Counted from the stretch's first letter, positions 16,756 through 26,027 are shown. The stretch: DNA of 64,000 nt from Thalassotalea insulae (GCF_030161395.1 NZ_BSST01000001.1:3162001-3226000); one strand, 5' to 3'. Notes: generated from the letters alone by a model not told the origin. Translations and numbers: made by a program.

Positions 16756-18303
16756 ATGAGTTCAGGAAAAATAGTAGCAGCGCTACTGGTGGTGGCTGCC
16801 TTTGTTGGCGGAAGTTACTATGGCAGTGTGCAAGTAGCAGCGCCAGTGATAACGAATAGTTCGGAGGGGGCAAGTTATGGCGGGGGCTATGAGCAGTCGT
16901 CAGATAGTGATGCAAGCGGGCAAGAAGCTAAGCCAAGTAAGCAAGTTAGGTATAAAAGCCAAGTTGCGGATCGTTCTATTGCGGGTCAAACCCACGTGGT
17001 CAACGATGGTGAATCTATTATGGCGGCAGTGCAAAACGCTCAGCCTGGCGATACGATTCAGGTGATGCCGGGCAGATATCATGAAACGGTTTATATCGAT
17101 AAAGATAACATCAGTATTATTGGAGTGATTGAGCAAGGAAAACGTGCGGTGCTCGATGGTAAAAAGCAATTAAATGATGCGATTTTATATTCAGGCAATA
17201 ACTTTATCGTGGAAAATTTAGAGATCACTAACTATAAAGGCAATGCCATTATGGGGCAGGCAGGTAATAACTTTGAAATTCGTAATAACCTGATTGTTGA
17301 TACGGGTGTGTATGGTATTTTCCCGCAACTGGGTAAAAATGGTGTGGTGGAATATAACATTGTTTCCGGTATTGAAGATGCGGCAATTTATGTTGGGATG
17401 AGTGATAACATTCATGTTGCTCACAATGATGTTTTCGACAGCGTTGCCGGCATCGAAATTGAAAACTCTCGTCATGCGATTGTTGAAAACAACAATGTTC
17501 ACAATAATACGGGTGGGATCTTAGCCTTTATTACTCCGGGCCTACCGATTAAAACGACCTTTGATGTCATTATTCGAAATAATTTTATTGTTGGTAATAA
17601 TCATAAAAACTTTGGCGCACCAGGTTCAACTGTCAGCGGAATTCCGGCTGGTACCGGTATTTTGATCATGGCTGCTGATGATGTGGTGGTGGAAGATAAT
17701 ATTATCGCCAATAATAAAACCGCCGGTATTTTGATCACAGATCATGATAATGCGCCAAATACTACGATAGATCCTGAATCTGATCCTAAACCGGATCGGG
17801 TGATGATCTTAGATAACGTCATGTATAACAATGGTTATGATAGCATTGATGAGGTTAAGGCCTTGTTGCTGACCGAATTTAAACAAGGAAATGCAGATAT
17901 TATTCGGGTTGGAGCCAGTGAAGACAGCTGTATTATTAATCGTCACCGTTATACTTCTGCCGGTGTGAATAAATGGCAAGAATGTGCGTTTACTAATACC
18001 GATGAGTTGTTGAGTTATTTACTGGATGAACCTGTCGCTCCGCGGGTGATAGATCCGGCTGAGCGTGGTAGTGTGGTCTACAATGGTATTTGTGCTGGTT
18101 GCCATACCTATACTGGCCGTATGATAGGACCGCCGGTACAAATTATTCAGGCGCTGTATATGGATAACCCACAAGGAATTGCTGATTATATTGCCAATCC
18201 AAGCAAGAAGCGCGAAGATTACCCGGAAATGCCGCCACAAAATTACCTTGACGAAAAAACACGTTTGGCAGCTGCAAAACATATGCTTAGTGTCACACGC
18301 TAA
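16756..18303 (+). CDS. Right-handed parallel beta-helix protein fused to a cytochrome c domain
   Basis: In this 515-residue protein an N-terminal hydrophobic anchor (about 5-22) is followed by a low-complexity linker (to about 70). A long beta-helix domain (about 75-380) comes next, with NosD/pectate-lyase-like repeats (FIVENLEITN, FEIRNNLIVDTG, VVEDNIIANNKTAG). The C-terminal cytochrome c domain has CAGCH at 446-450 and a candidate axial Met in EMPPQNYL. I believe the helix part belongs to the uncharacterised TIGR03805 type, which is often paired with a cytochrome-like partner; here the haem is in the same chain. A substrate-binding groove that delivers electrons to its own haem is a reasonable but unproven model. 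Confidence 0.88.
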   Translation: MSSGKIVAALLVVAAFVGGSYYGSVQVAAPVITNSSEGASYGGGYEQSSDSDASGQEAKPSKQVRYKSQVADRSIAGQTHVVNDGESIMAAVQNAQPGDTIQVMPGRYHETVYIDKDNISIIGVIEQGKRAVLDGKKQLNDAILYSGNNFIVENLEITNYKGNAIMGQAGNNFEIRNNLIVDTGVYGIFPQLGKNGVVEYNIVSGIEDAAIYVGMSDNIHVAHNDVFDSVAGIEIENSRHAIVENNNVHNNTGGILAFITPGLPIKTTFDVIIRNNFIVGNNHKNFGAPGSTVSGIPAGTGILIMAADDVVVEDNIIANNKTAGILITDHDNAPNTTIDPESDPKPDRVMILDNVMYNNGYDSIDEVKALLLTEFKQGNADIIRVGASEDSCIINRHRYTSAGVNKWQECAFTNTDELLSYLLDEPVAPRVIDPAERGSVVYNGICAGCHTYTGRMIGPPVQIIQALYMDNPQGIADYIANPSKKREDYPEMPPQNYLDEKTRLAAAKHMLSVTR

Positions 18304-18708
18304 GCAAAAATAAAATAAGGTGAATAGTAGCGTAATGGCTGTTGTTCACCTATTTACTCTTCCTCTGATGGTGCTCTTTTTTTAGCGTATTACGTTAAAG
18401 TCTATGGTTATAGCTCGTTATCTTTATTCACTGTCTCTAATAAGCAACAGTATAAGTTAATGAAATTATTAATCTTTTCTTAATAGTGTTTATTCATGTT
18501 GTCTAATAGCGACACTTATTGTGCTTGTTTCTTACTGTATTGTTCTTCTTAGTATGTAACCTGTTGATTATTAGTTGTTTTTAATTGTTGGCACCAAAGT
18601 TGATTTACCTATTACGAAAGCACCAAGAAATACTAGCGATTGGTTAATCATTAATCTTGGGCTGAATTAAAACAATTTGATTTTAAGTATTAAGTGAGAG
18701 GAAAAAAT
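18304..18708. other. Intergenic region after the cytochrome operon
   Basis: About 400 AT-rich bases with no credible reading frame. It holds a weak terminator-like hairpin at 18318-18351, and the rest is presumably the promoter and leader of the EF-hand gene. No repeat copy of the TTCGTCAG or FNR type was seen. Confidence 0.5.
18318..18351 (+). terminator. Possible terminator after the beta-helix cytochrome gene
   Basis: AGGTGAA (18318-18324) pairs with TTCACCT (18345-18351) around a 20-base loop, followed by ATTTACTCTT. The T-run is poor and the loop large. Confidence 0.4.
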
Positions 18709-18927
18709 ATGAAAAATTTAGCGATGACATTATCAGCAGTATTTATGCTAGCGTCAGTAAATGTATATGCAGGTTCAGATTTTAGTAGTTTAGACGCAGA
18801 TGGCAATGGTGCTATTAGCCAAGCAGAAGCACAAAAGAATTCAGCATTAGCAGAGCAGTTTAAAAAACTTGATACCAATGCTGATGGCGAGTTAAGCAAG
18901 GAAGAGTTTGCTGGTTTTGAAGGCTAG
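18709..18927 (+). CDS. Small exported EF-hand calcium-binding protein
   Basis: This 72-residue protein has a signal peptide ending near residue 20 (ASVNVYAGSDF). Two EF-hand loops follow: DADGNGAISQAE and DTNADGELSKEE, both with the Asp/Asn at positions 1, 3 and 5, Gly at 6 and Glu at 12 needed for calcium. It is probably periplasmic. The ATG at 18709 has GAGAGGAA just upstream and gives a normal signal peptide; the frame extends five codons further to a GTG at 18694 that is less likely. No partner is evident. Confidence 0.88.
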   Translation: MKNLAMTLSAVFMLASVNVYAGSDFSSLDADGNGAISQAEAQKNSALAEQFKKLDTNADGELSKEEFAGFEG

Positions 18928-19511
18928 TCATTAAGTTTTACTATTTAACCTCGGCTTTGGATAAGTCATGCGTGTTTAGTTGTTATTTTGACTAAATTCT
19001 TGGCGATATTGAAGTAGATAGGGGGCTATTATTACTTCATAATGCTTTGAATTTAAATAAAAATATCATTTGCAAATGTAAAATAACGATAGCTGTTGTT
19101 TAGTTTGATATCCCGCTATTGCTTATGCAAGCTTGAGGTTAATTTAGTAAATAGTATTTAACCTGTTATTTGTAATCCCCAACCAATGGTGACAGGTTAG
19201 ATAGTTTTTGGCTGTTTTTAGGTTTAGTTACTTAAAGGCAGCTTTTTTATTTGACGTAATGAGTTGATTAATTATCAATTTCCTATTAAAAATTTGGTTA
19301 TTTAGCAAGAATCAAAAGGCTTATAGGCATGGTTTTATGCTCCAGAAAAGCCCTAAGTACTTCCATCCTTGTAGGCAAAGCTATTATTTTATGGAAAGTC
19401 GCAGCGGTGTTAGCAGAATTAAACGTTTTTGAGTTTTCTTGTGATGAATCTTAATCAGTTATTTAGATAAAAGCTCAGGTTTTCCCAAGCCTTTATCCAT
19501 ATAAATACTCG
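18928..19511. other. 584-bp non-coding stretch between EF-hand and MATE genes
   Basis: I see no convincing reading frame, RNA gene or complete repeat. It is AT-rich for most of its length. A more GC-balanced segment at about 19320-19410 contains ATCCTTGT (19365-19372), which recurs at 21160-21167 in the next gap; this may be a remnant of a dispersed repeat. No clear terminator for the minus-strand MATE gene is visible. Confidence 0.4.
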
Positions 19512-20936
19512 CTATACTGTTTTTAACTTCCAGTGGCCTTTGTTAAACACCCGCCAGCCGATAAAAGCAAACACTAATTGTGCCAGGGTAACCGATATAA
19601 AGACGCCGGTTGGTCCTAATTCCAGCCATTTTGCCAAGCCATAAGCCAGCGGTATCTGAATTAGCCAATAGCAAATAAAGTTGATCCGAGTTGGCGTCAT
19701 GGTATCACCAGCGCCGTTAAATGCCTGCACTAAGATCATCCCTAAAGCGAAGAAACCATTGCCATAGCTAATATAACGCAAGCAATCTACTCCATAAGCT
19801 AGCACTTTGGCTTCAGAGGTAAATAAACCGATAATTTGCGTTGGTATTAGAATAAATAGCACTGCAACTGCTAATAAAAAATAAATATTGTATTTAGCAA
19901 TACGCCATACCGATTGTTCCGCTCTATCCGGTTGGTTTGCCCCTAAGTTTTGCCCAACTAATGTCGCTACTGCATTGCTTAAGCCCCAAGCTGGTAAAAT
20001 GGCGAACATAAACACTCTTATCGCTATGGTATAGCCGGCGACAGCTTCACTGCCAAAGGTTGAGACAATACGTACTAAGGCAATCCAGCTGGCGGTAGCA
20101 ATTAAAAATTGCACTACACCGCCAAATGACAGCTTGATCAAATTCAGACAAATAGCTGCATTTAATGCTAAATGTTGCCAGGCAAGTTGAATGCGACCTT
20201 TAATGCCAAATAAGTAGCTTAATTGATAGAGGACGCCTGTCCCCCGACCAATAGTGGTTGCTACTGCGGCACCAGTTAAGCCCATTTCTGGAAATGGGCC
20301 GATACCATAAATTAACAGCGGATCGAGCACGATATTAATACCGTTAGCCAGCCATAGCGAGCGCATAGCAACAGAAGCATCTCCAGCGCCTCTAAATATT
20401 GCATTAAGCAAAAACAGATACAAAATGGTAATAGAACCGGTGAGCATTATTGTGGTGTAGTCCTTTCCCGCGGTTATTAAGGCTTGATCTCCGCCCATTA
20501 ACGCGAGAATATCTTCCGCAAAATTAAGCCCAACTATGCCAACTAGTAAGGCTACTGCCAGCCCTATCCAGAGGGTTTGTCCTGCAACGACATTAGCCTG
20601 TTCTGTATTCTTTTCACCGTAACGACGGGCAACGGTTGCCGTTACTGCCATACTAAAACCTATGGCAACGGCATAAAGTAGTGTGAGCACGGCTTCGGTT
20701 AAACCAACCACGGCAACAGCTTGAGCGCCAAGCCCAGAAACGAAAAAGATATCTGTTATTGCAAATATCGATTCCATTAACATTTCTAATACCATAGGTA
20801 CTGCGAGCAAAAATGCTGCTACGCCAATAGAACCTGAGGTTAAGTCTTGATGATTACCTTTTAGTGCCAGTTTAAATAGCTGGCGAATACCAAGTTTACT
20901 CGTTGGTAATTGAGTATTTTTTTCTTGAGTTGTCAA
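19512..20936 (-). CDS. MATE family multidrug efflux transporter
   Basis: This 474-residue protein has about 12 membrane segments in two homologous halves, the MATE architecture. Recognisable segments are PMVLEMLMESIFAITDIFFVSGLGAQAVAVVG-like near residue 50 and NAIFRGAGDASVAM and QAFNGAGDTMTPTRIN, the paired GAGD loops of the two halves. It exports cationic drugs or metabolites by sodium or proton antiport. The start is a TTG at 20936, with AAGG about 10 bases upstream. A 6-bp dyad with a 5-bp core lies about 60 bp upstream. Confidence 0.92.
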   Translation of the reverse strand: MTTQEKNTQLPTSKLGIRQLFKLALKGNHQDLTSGSIGVAAFLLAVPMVLEMLMESIFAITDIFFVSGLGAQAVAVVGLTEAVLTLLYAVAIGFSMAVTATVARRYGEKNTEQANVVAGQTLWIGLAVALLVGIVGLNFAEDILALMGGDQALITAGKDYTTIMLTGSITILYLFLLNAIFRGAGDASVAMRSLWLANGINIVLDPLLIYGIGPFPEMGLTGAAVATTIGRGTGVLYQLSYLFGIKGRIQLAWQHLALNAAICLNLIKLSFGGVVQFLIATASWIALVRIVSTFGSEAVAGYTIAIRVFMFAILPAWGLSNAVATLVGQNLGANQPDRAEQSVWRIAKYNIYFLLAVAVLFILIPTQIIGLFTSEAKVLAYGVDCLRYISYGNGFFALGMILVQAFNGAGDTMTPTRINFICYWLIQIPLAYGLAKWLELGPTGVFISVTLAQLVFAFIGWRVFNKGHWKLKTV

Positions 20937-20996
20937 AATAATAAAACCTTATTATTAATCAAATTTTTTTGGCAAAAATTCGAGTATAAAACTTAA

Positions 20997-21013
20997 ATTC
21001 CAAGCGCTGGAAT
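20997..21013. promoter_or_regulatory. Dyad upstream of the MATE gene
   Basis: ATTCCA and TGGAAT flank a GC-rich core AGCGC, about 60 bp before the MATE start. This size and position suit a dimeric repressor binding site, but the regulator is unknown. Confidence 0.4.
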
Positions 21014-21295
21014 AATTAATAACGTTGAATTGAATAATAGGATAGGGGAAGTAACAAATGGCAGTGAGTTAAGGAGTTATACCCTAACTACGCAAATATG
21101 ACTTGGGATTTAGAAAGACTCGTTACTGGAAATGACAGCTAAAACGAGCTTAACAGCCTATCCTTGTGGATACAATATCAGCGATAACAGTATGTTGTAG
21201 AGTTGAATTGTTCATTGTCTCGCTCCAAGAGGCTAGTAGAAGCAAAAATATCTCAGCCATCGAGTTAAAAGTCAAGCATAATAGATGATTTACTT

Positions 21296-21310
21296 TTGTA
21301 TACATTATGC
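21296..21310 (+). promoter_or_regulatory. Putative GntR operator shared with the hydroxyproline locus
   Basis: TTGTATACATTATGC here differs at one base from TTGTATACAATATGC at 30918-30932. It lies 36 bp before the reductase start codon, in a position where a bound repressor would block transcription. The likely ligand is the GntR protein encoded at 34289. Confidence 0.6.
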
Positions 21311-21345
21311 AATAATGAGGGTTTTAAGCGAATTGCAGGTGTATA

Positions 21346-22278
21346 ATGATCCCGGCTGAACAAATCAATCAAATCCTCACCTTTCCAGCATTAGTAGACG
21401 CCATTGAGCAGGCATTTACCCAAGATATTAGTGTGCCGCCTCGATTACATTTTGATATGGAAAACCCTAAAGCGGCGCGAGAAACCACTTTATTAATGAT
21501 GCCAGCGTGGCAGGCCGGTGATTTAGCTGGAGTAAAACTTGTCACAGTTGCGCCAGAGAACAGTAAAAAGCAGTTACCTTCTATACAAGGTATTTATTTG
21601 TTATTTGATGTCGATACCGGCTCGTTAAAGACAACATTAGATGCGCCATCATTAACGGCTAAACGTACTGCAGCAGCGTCGGCATTAGCCTCACGCTTTT
21701 TATCTCGACCTGATAGTTCAACCTTACTTATGGTCGGGACCGGTACATTGGCACCCCAGCTAATTGCTGCACATGCCAGTGTTCGTCCTATTACTAAGGT
21801 GCTGGTATGGGGGCGAAGCTTAGCAAAAGCTCAGCAAATATGTCAGCAAGTGGCCCATTTAGCTATTGAAGTAGAGGCAATTGATGACCTTGAAACACAT
21901 ATAGCTCAAGCCGATATTATTTCTTGTGCGACATTAAGTCAGCAGCCGCTTATTTTTGGTGATTGGTTAGTGCCAGGACAACATCTTGATATGGTTGGCG
22001 CTTATCGTCCTGATATGCGGGAAATGGACGATAGCTGTCTGACAAAGGCTAGAGTCTTTGTTGATAATTTTGAAGGGGCGCTACGAGAAACAGGTGATAT
22101 CGCGATACCATTAGCTACTGGGGTACTAACCAAAGAGGCGATAAAGGCAGACCTGTTTGCCTTATCTCGGAAAGAATATGTCATTGAACGTGAGCAAGGT
22201 GATATTACGGTATTTAAATCTGTTGGTCATGCCTTAGAAGATTTAGCAGCGGCGAAAATGGTATATAGCAAGCTGTAG
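21346..22278 (+). CDS. Ornithine cyclodeaminase/mu-crystallin family; probable delta1-pyrroline-2-carboxylate reductase
   Basis: This 310-residue protein has the family's N-terminal substrate-binding part (AEQINQILTFPALVDAIEQA) and then a Rossmann NAD(P) domain beginning STLLMVGTGTLAPQLIAAHA. Family members either deaminate ornithine or reduce delta1-pyrroline-2-carboxylate to L-proline. I prefer the reductase because the operator before the gene matches the one at the hydroxyproline locus, which encodes a trans-3-hydroxyproline dehydratase whose product forms delta1-pyrroline-2-carboxylate. The start has AGGTG five bases upstream. Confidence 0.85.
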   Translation: MIPAEQINQILTFPALVDAIEQAFTQDISVPPRLHFDMENPKAARETTLLMMPAWQAGDLAGVKLVTVAPENSKKQLPSIQGIYLLFDVDTGSLKTTLDAPSLTAKRTAAASALASRFLSRPDSSTLLMVGTGTLAPQLIAAHASVRPITKVLVWGRSLAKAQQICQQVAHLAIEVEAIDDLETHIAQADIISCATLSQQPLIFGDWLVPGQHLDMVGAYRPDMREMDDSCLTKARVFVDNFEGALRETGDIAIPLATGVLTKEAIKADLFALSRKEYVIEREQGDITVFKSVGHALEDLAAAKMVYSKL

Positions 22279-22439
22279 TAGCCATTTTAGTTAAATGACA
22301 ATGCATATTCCTGTTCAGCATTAGTTGCTGATTAGCTTTAGGATTTTTGTTAACAGTTTGTAAGAGCAGCCAGTATTTAATTGACATTATCGGCTTTGGC
22401 TATTTTAATTAAGGTACTGAAGCATTAGGGAAAAAATAA

Positions 22440-24020
22440 ATGAATACAGCGGCCTCATTTAACAATAAATTAAGTCGGCGCGTATTAGTTTATATTATTT
22501 TATGTAGCTCAATTCTTTCTGTCGCCTCTACCGCGATACAGGTTTATGTTGCTTACCAAAAAGATATTACTCGGCTCAATCAGCGTTTTGATAATATTGA
22601 GTCGAGTTATATTCAATCAATTTCTACTAGTTTATGGGACTTTAACGAACCGCTGGTACAACAGCAAATTCAAGGCATAGTTAAACTCCCGGATATTCGA
22701 TACGTTAAGATCACTACAGGTTTTGGTAAAGTTTACCAGTATGGTAATGCCGATATCGTTGCGAAAAAGGTGGTGGAGTATCCAATCTTTTATGGTGAAA
22801 ACGATATTGGTGTAATTCATATCGCTGCTGATTATCAGGATATTTATCAAAATATTCAGCAACAAGCGGGTTTTATTGTCACTTCCGAGTTTATTAAAAT
22901 CTTTATTGTTGCCTTGTTTATTATGTTTATTGTGCATTGGCTGATCACTCGGCATATTTATCATATCACCAGCTATTCTCAGAACGTTAAAACGGAAAAC
23001 CTCAACGAGCCTCTTGTGCTTACTAATCGTAGTAAGAAAAAAGATGAACTCGATGAATTAGTCGATGCGATTAATAAAATGCGCTTAGCGTTAAAAAATG
23101 ACATAGTGAAACTCGAAGAAGCAGAAAATGCGTTGATCAACCTTAACGGTGAGCTGGAAATTAAAGTCTATGACCGAACGGCAAAACTCGCTGCCAGCAA
23201 TCAACAGTTACAACAATCGCTCGATGATTTAACGCTGGCGAAAGATCAACTCGTGCAGTCGGAAAAAATGGCATCGCTGGGGCAACTGGTGGCCGGTGTT
23301 GCACATGAAGTTAACACACCATTAGGCATCTGCGTTACGTCGATCACTGCCCTTAAGGAAAAAGTGTTTGATTTAAGTCGCGCAGTTGAGCAGGAAAATC
23401 TAACTAAATCACAATTAACCTCGACTTTATCCTTGTTAGTGGAATATCAGGAAATTATTGAGCGTAGTCTGAATAAAGCGGTGGAATTAATTCGCGGTTT
23501 TAAATCAGTGGCGGTTGAGCAACATACCGATCCTGAGCTTAATATTAATTTGGCTCAACACGTCAATGATGTGGTTAATACCGTAAAAACCTTATTTAAA
23601 AGACGAAACTACACCATTAACCTCTCGGTTGATAAAGATTTGAACCTAGTGACATATCCTAGTGCTTGGAACCAAATCCTAACCAACTTTATGACCAATT
23701 CTCATGTTCATGGTTTTGAAGGTCGGGATGAAGGTGAGATCAATATTACTTTTACCGCCAGTAATGGTTATCTAACCTTACTATATAGCGATAATGGCAT
23801 CGGCCTCAGTGAAGATATTAAAAAGCGTATTTTTGATCCTTTTGTTACCACTAAACGCGGTCAAGGGGGATCAGGTCTAGGGATGAACATTGTTTATAAC
23901 CTAGTGAATGCTAAATTAGGCGGCACCATCAAATGCTTAGATACCAAAGTTGGTTGTAGTTTTCAGGTAAAAGTACCGATTGAACAAGCGAAAAATCCTA
24001 AAAAATTATCTGAAGTGTAA
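22440..24020 (+). CDS. Membrane sensor histidine kinase
   Basis: In this 526-residue protein, membrane segments (about 14-32 and 152-172) bracket a periplasmic sensor domain of about 120 residues. A HAMP-like region and a coiled coil (about 215-275) lead to a HisKA domain with phospho-acceptor His289 in GVAHEVNTPLG, and an ATPase domain with N, G1 (YSDNGIGLSED) and G2 (GGSGLGMNIVYN) boxes. No response regulator is adjacent. The H-box region is very close to that of the GAF kinase at 37246 (MASLG.LVAG.AHE.NTPLG), so the two may be paralogues. The sensed signal is unknown. Confidence 0.92.
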   Translation: MNTAASFNNKLSRRVLVYIILCSSILSVASTAIQVYVAYQKDITRLNQRFDNIESSYIQSISTSLWDFNEPLVQQQIQGIVKLPDIRYVKITTGFGKVYQYGNADIVAKKVVEYPIFYGENDIGVIHIAADYQDIYQNIQQQAGFIVTSEFIKIFIVALFIMFIVHWLITRHIYHITSYSQNVKTENLNEPLVLTNRSKKKDELDELVDAINKMRLALKNDIVKLEEAENALINLNGELEIKVYDRTAKLAASNQQLQQSLDDLTLAKDQLVQSEKMASLGQLVAGVAHEVNTPLGICVTSITALKEKVFDLSRAVEQENLTKSQLTSTLSLLVEYQEIIERSLNKAVELIRGFKSVAVEQHTDPELNINLAQHVNDVVNTVKTLFKRRNYTINLSVDKDLNLVTYPSAWNQILTNFMTNSHVHGFEGRDEGEINITFTASNGYLTLLYSDNGIGLSEDIKKRIFDPFVTTKRGQGGSGLGMNIVYNLVNAKLGGTIKCLDTKVGCSFQVKVPIEQAKNPKKLSEV

Positions 24021-24034
24021 TTTGCTGGTAATTA

Positions 24035-25255
24035 CTATAAAGTTTTTAGCGCTTCATTAATGCCTTGAGCTAAATGTTGTGGCTGAACTTTCGTTAAAGA
24101 TACTGAGTTACATTGTTGAAACTGCATAAATGGTTTAATGGCTGCTATAAAAGCACTGATCACGTTATCTTGATGATAACTGTGTGGTTCAAAATGCAGC
24201 GACTTGATTTCTAGCTGTTTTATTTTTCGATGCGCCTTACAATCCATTCGACCAATAAACTGGTCACGATAAAGCAGCGGCAGACAAAAATAGCCATATT
24301 GTCGTTTCGCTTCAGGGGTATAACACTCTATTTTATAATCGTAATCAAAGACTGTTTTTAGCCGCTCGCGCTGAATAACACTATTGTCAAATGGTGACAG
24401 TATCTGCATGCGATTAGCGACGCGGGGCATTCGGCGATCAAATGATTCCGCTTCTATGACAAACGCTTCGCCATTGTTTAACTGAATTTGTTCTAATTTC
24501 CCAGCCAGTAAGTACTCGTTAATTAATGTATTTACCGCCTTTCGCAGCTTAGTGTTGCGAGATTCGTTATAGGTCAACCCTTTAAGCGTGGCAAAACCAT
24601 GACAACGTATTTGTTTGTTAATAACGTGCTCGGCAAACTCTTCGATCTCTGGCATGGTCGTATTTACCTTCGGCGGTAAAACTCGTTCGGTAAGGTCGTA
24701 GGTTTTCTGAAAGCCCTGACGATCACAAACCATCAAATCGCCTTCCATATATAATTGTTCTAGTGCTTTTTTTGCCGGCTTCCAATCCCACCAGCCAGCA
24801 CGGTTTGAGGTATTTGATTCAAGATCTCGCGAGCGCAACGGGCCATCGCTGCGGATGCGAGCGAGCAATTCATTCATCAGCTTGCGGTCTTGATTTTTAT
24901 ACCAATGCGTTTGGCCGCTTTTAATCGCTTGTTTGTAAGGTAAAGTGAAGCGAAATTCGTCGATTGGCAGAAAAGCGGCGGCATGAGCCCAATATTCAAA
25001 AATATCTTGGCTAATCAGCAGCTGGTCTAACATCTCAGGCTTAAAATTAGGGACTCTGGCGTAGAGTACATGGTGATGGGCGCGCTCAACCACTGAAACT
25101 GTATCCAGCTGGACATAACCTAAATGATTGATCGCTTTACGGGTTCCAGCTAAACCTCGGCCAAAAGGCTGAGTTTGTAGCAAACCTTGCGCTGTTAAGG
25201 CAATACGACGTAAACGTGCTAAGTCTTTTGGGTGTTTAATATTAATTGTTTTCAA
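24035..25255 (-). CDS. ycaQ: Winged-helix DNA glycosylase, YcaQ family
   Basis: This 406-residue protein is close to the 410 residues of E. coli YcaQ, the glycosylase that unhooks interstrand DNA crosslinks. The N-terminal segment GYVQLDTVSVVERAHHHVLY contains the QxD catalytic motif of the family, and later segments (RHKIK-like HRKIKQLEIKSLHFEP and SPFDNSVIQRERLKTVFDYDY) match its characteristic C-terminal part. It converges on the histidine kinase gene with 14 bp between stops. It is probably a single-gene transcription unit. Confidence 0.9.
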   Translation of the reverse strand: MKTINIKHPKDLARLRRIALTAQGLLQTQPFGRGLAGTRKAINHLGYVQLDTVSVVERAHHHVLYARVPNFKPEMLDQLLISQDIFEYWAHAAAFLPIDEFRFTLPYKQAIKSGQTHWYKNQDRKLMNELLARIRSDGPLRSRDLESNTSNRAGWWDWKPAKKALEQLYMEGDLMVCDRQGFQKTYDLTERVLPPKVNTTMPEIEEFAEHVINKQIRCHGFATLKGLTYNESRNTKLRKAVNTLINEYLLAGKLEQIQLNNGEAFVIEAESFDRRMPRVANRMQILSPFDNSVIQRERLKTVFDYDYKIECYTPEAKRQYGYFCLPLLYRDQFIGRMDCKAHRKIKQLEIKSLHFEPHSYHQDNVISAFIAAIKPFMQFQQCNSVSLTKVQPQHLAQGINEALKTL

Positions 25256-25328
25256 ACTCGCTTTATTCTGTTGTTAATCAATATTTAGTAAAAATAGCGG
25301 GGAAATTGTAGGTAGCATTATCGGTAAT

Positions 25329-25368
25329 AAAAAAGGGTCATAAGAGGTTTTAATGTCTTCGACCCTTT
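25329..25368 (-). terminator. Intrinsic terminator after the GST gene
   Basis: On the minus strand AAAGGGTC (from 25368) pairs with GACCCTTT (to about 25332), with inner AAGA/TCTT pairing and a run of T residues after it (A-run at 25329-25334 on the plus strand). It follows the GST gene stop. Confidence 0.75.
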
Positions 25369-25388
25369 CGAGATTGTAAGATAAAAGC

Positions 25389-26027
25389 TTAGCCTTGCTC
25401 ACTCATCAATTTCGCGTCGATTTCTTTGGCAGCGAGATAGGCCGCGCGCGTTTTGAGCTTAGCGGCATAATCCTCAAACTCAGGCCGTTTGGGTAAGCTG
25501 CCAAACTCTATGCCCCAAATAACGTGAGAACCGACATAGACATCGGCAGCACTAAAGTGTTGACCTGCAACATAAGGATTTGCAGATACCGCTTGGGCTA
25601 GCACCTCTACGGTTTGCTGGTAACCAGCGTATCCGACCATACGTTTGTGTTCATCAGGAATATCGATATTGCGGGCTTTGTCGATAATAGCCGCTTCTAC
25701 AGGGCCTGAAGTAAAAAACAGCCAGCGGTAGTAATCAGCTCTTTCATTTAACTTTGGCGCTAAGCCTTGTTCTGGATAAGCATCAGCGAGATAAGCGCAA
25801 ATGGCCGCACATTCAGTTACTATTTTTCCATTGTGACTGATCGCTGGTACTTTACCCATAGGGTTAATGGCTAAGTACTCATCGGCCTTCATATTTTGAT
25901 CATAATCAAGCAGTATCTGGCGGTATTCAACTCCAACCTCTTCTAACATCCATCGGGCAATCTGACCGCGAGATGCTGGATTGGTATAAAAGATCAGCTC
26001 GCATTGTTTGGATTCTGTGACACTCAT
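25389..26027 (-). CDS. Glutathione S-transferase family protein
   Basis: This 212-residue protein has a thioredoxin-like N-terminal domain (LIFYTNPASRGQIARWMLEE) with a Ser in the usual catalytic position. The conserved MGKVPAI cis-Pro turn and TECAAICAYLAD glutathione-contact segment follow. The helical C-terminal domain includes FSAADVYVGSHVIWG. It is closest to the YfcG/theta-like bacterial GSTs that conjugate electrophiles or reduce disulfides; the substrate is unknown. It appears monocistronic, with its own terminator downstream and a 70-bp gap to the CBS gene upstream. Confidence 0.9.
   Translation of the reverse strand: MSVTESKQCELIFYTNPASRGQIARWMLEEVGVEYRQILLDYDQNMKADEYLAINPMGKVPAISHNGKIVTECAAICAYLADAYPEQGLAPKLNERADYYRWLFFTSGPVEAAIIDKARNIDIPDEHKRMVGYAGYQQTVEVLAQAVSANPYVAGQHFSAADVYVGSHVIWGIEFGSLPKRPEFEDYAAKLKTRAAYLAAKEIDAKLMSEQG

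Larger units (their letters stand above)
20937..21345. other. 409-bp intergenic region, MATE / pyrroline-2-carboxylate reductase
   Basis: The region holds a dyad near the MATE gene (20997-21013), a TATCC-TTGT-GGATA hairpin (21159-21172), and the TTGTATACATTATGC operator (21296-21310). Between these I see no reading frame worth calling. Confidence 0.5.

Noticed and set aside
16756..18303. Calling the beta-helix protein NosD and the locus a nitrous-oxide reductase cluster
   Set aside because: No nosZ, nosF or nosY is present, and beta-helix repeats alone are shared by many families.
18694..18708. GTG start for the EF-hand protein
   Set aside because: It would add five residues including charged ones before the signal peptide and has no ribosome-binding site; the ATG at 18709 does.
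18928..19511. Insertion-sequence remnant in the gap before the MATE gene
   Set aside because: No transposase fragment or terminal inverted repeats could be read; only a short shared octamer supports repeat origin.
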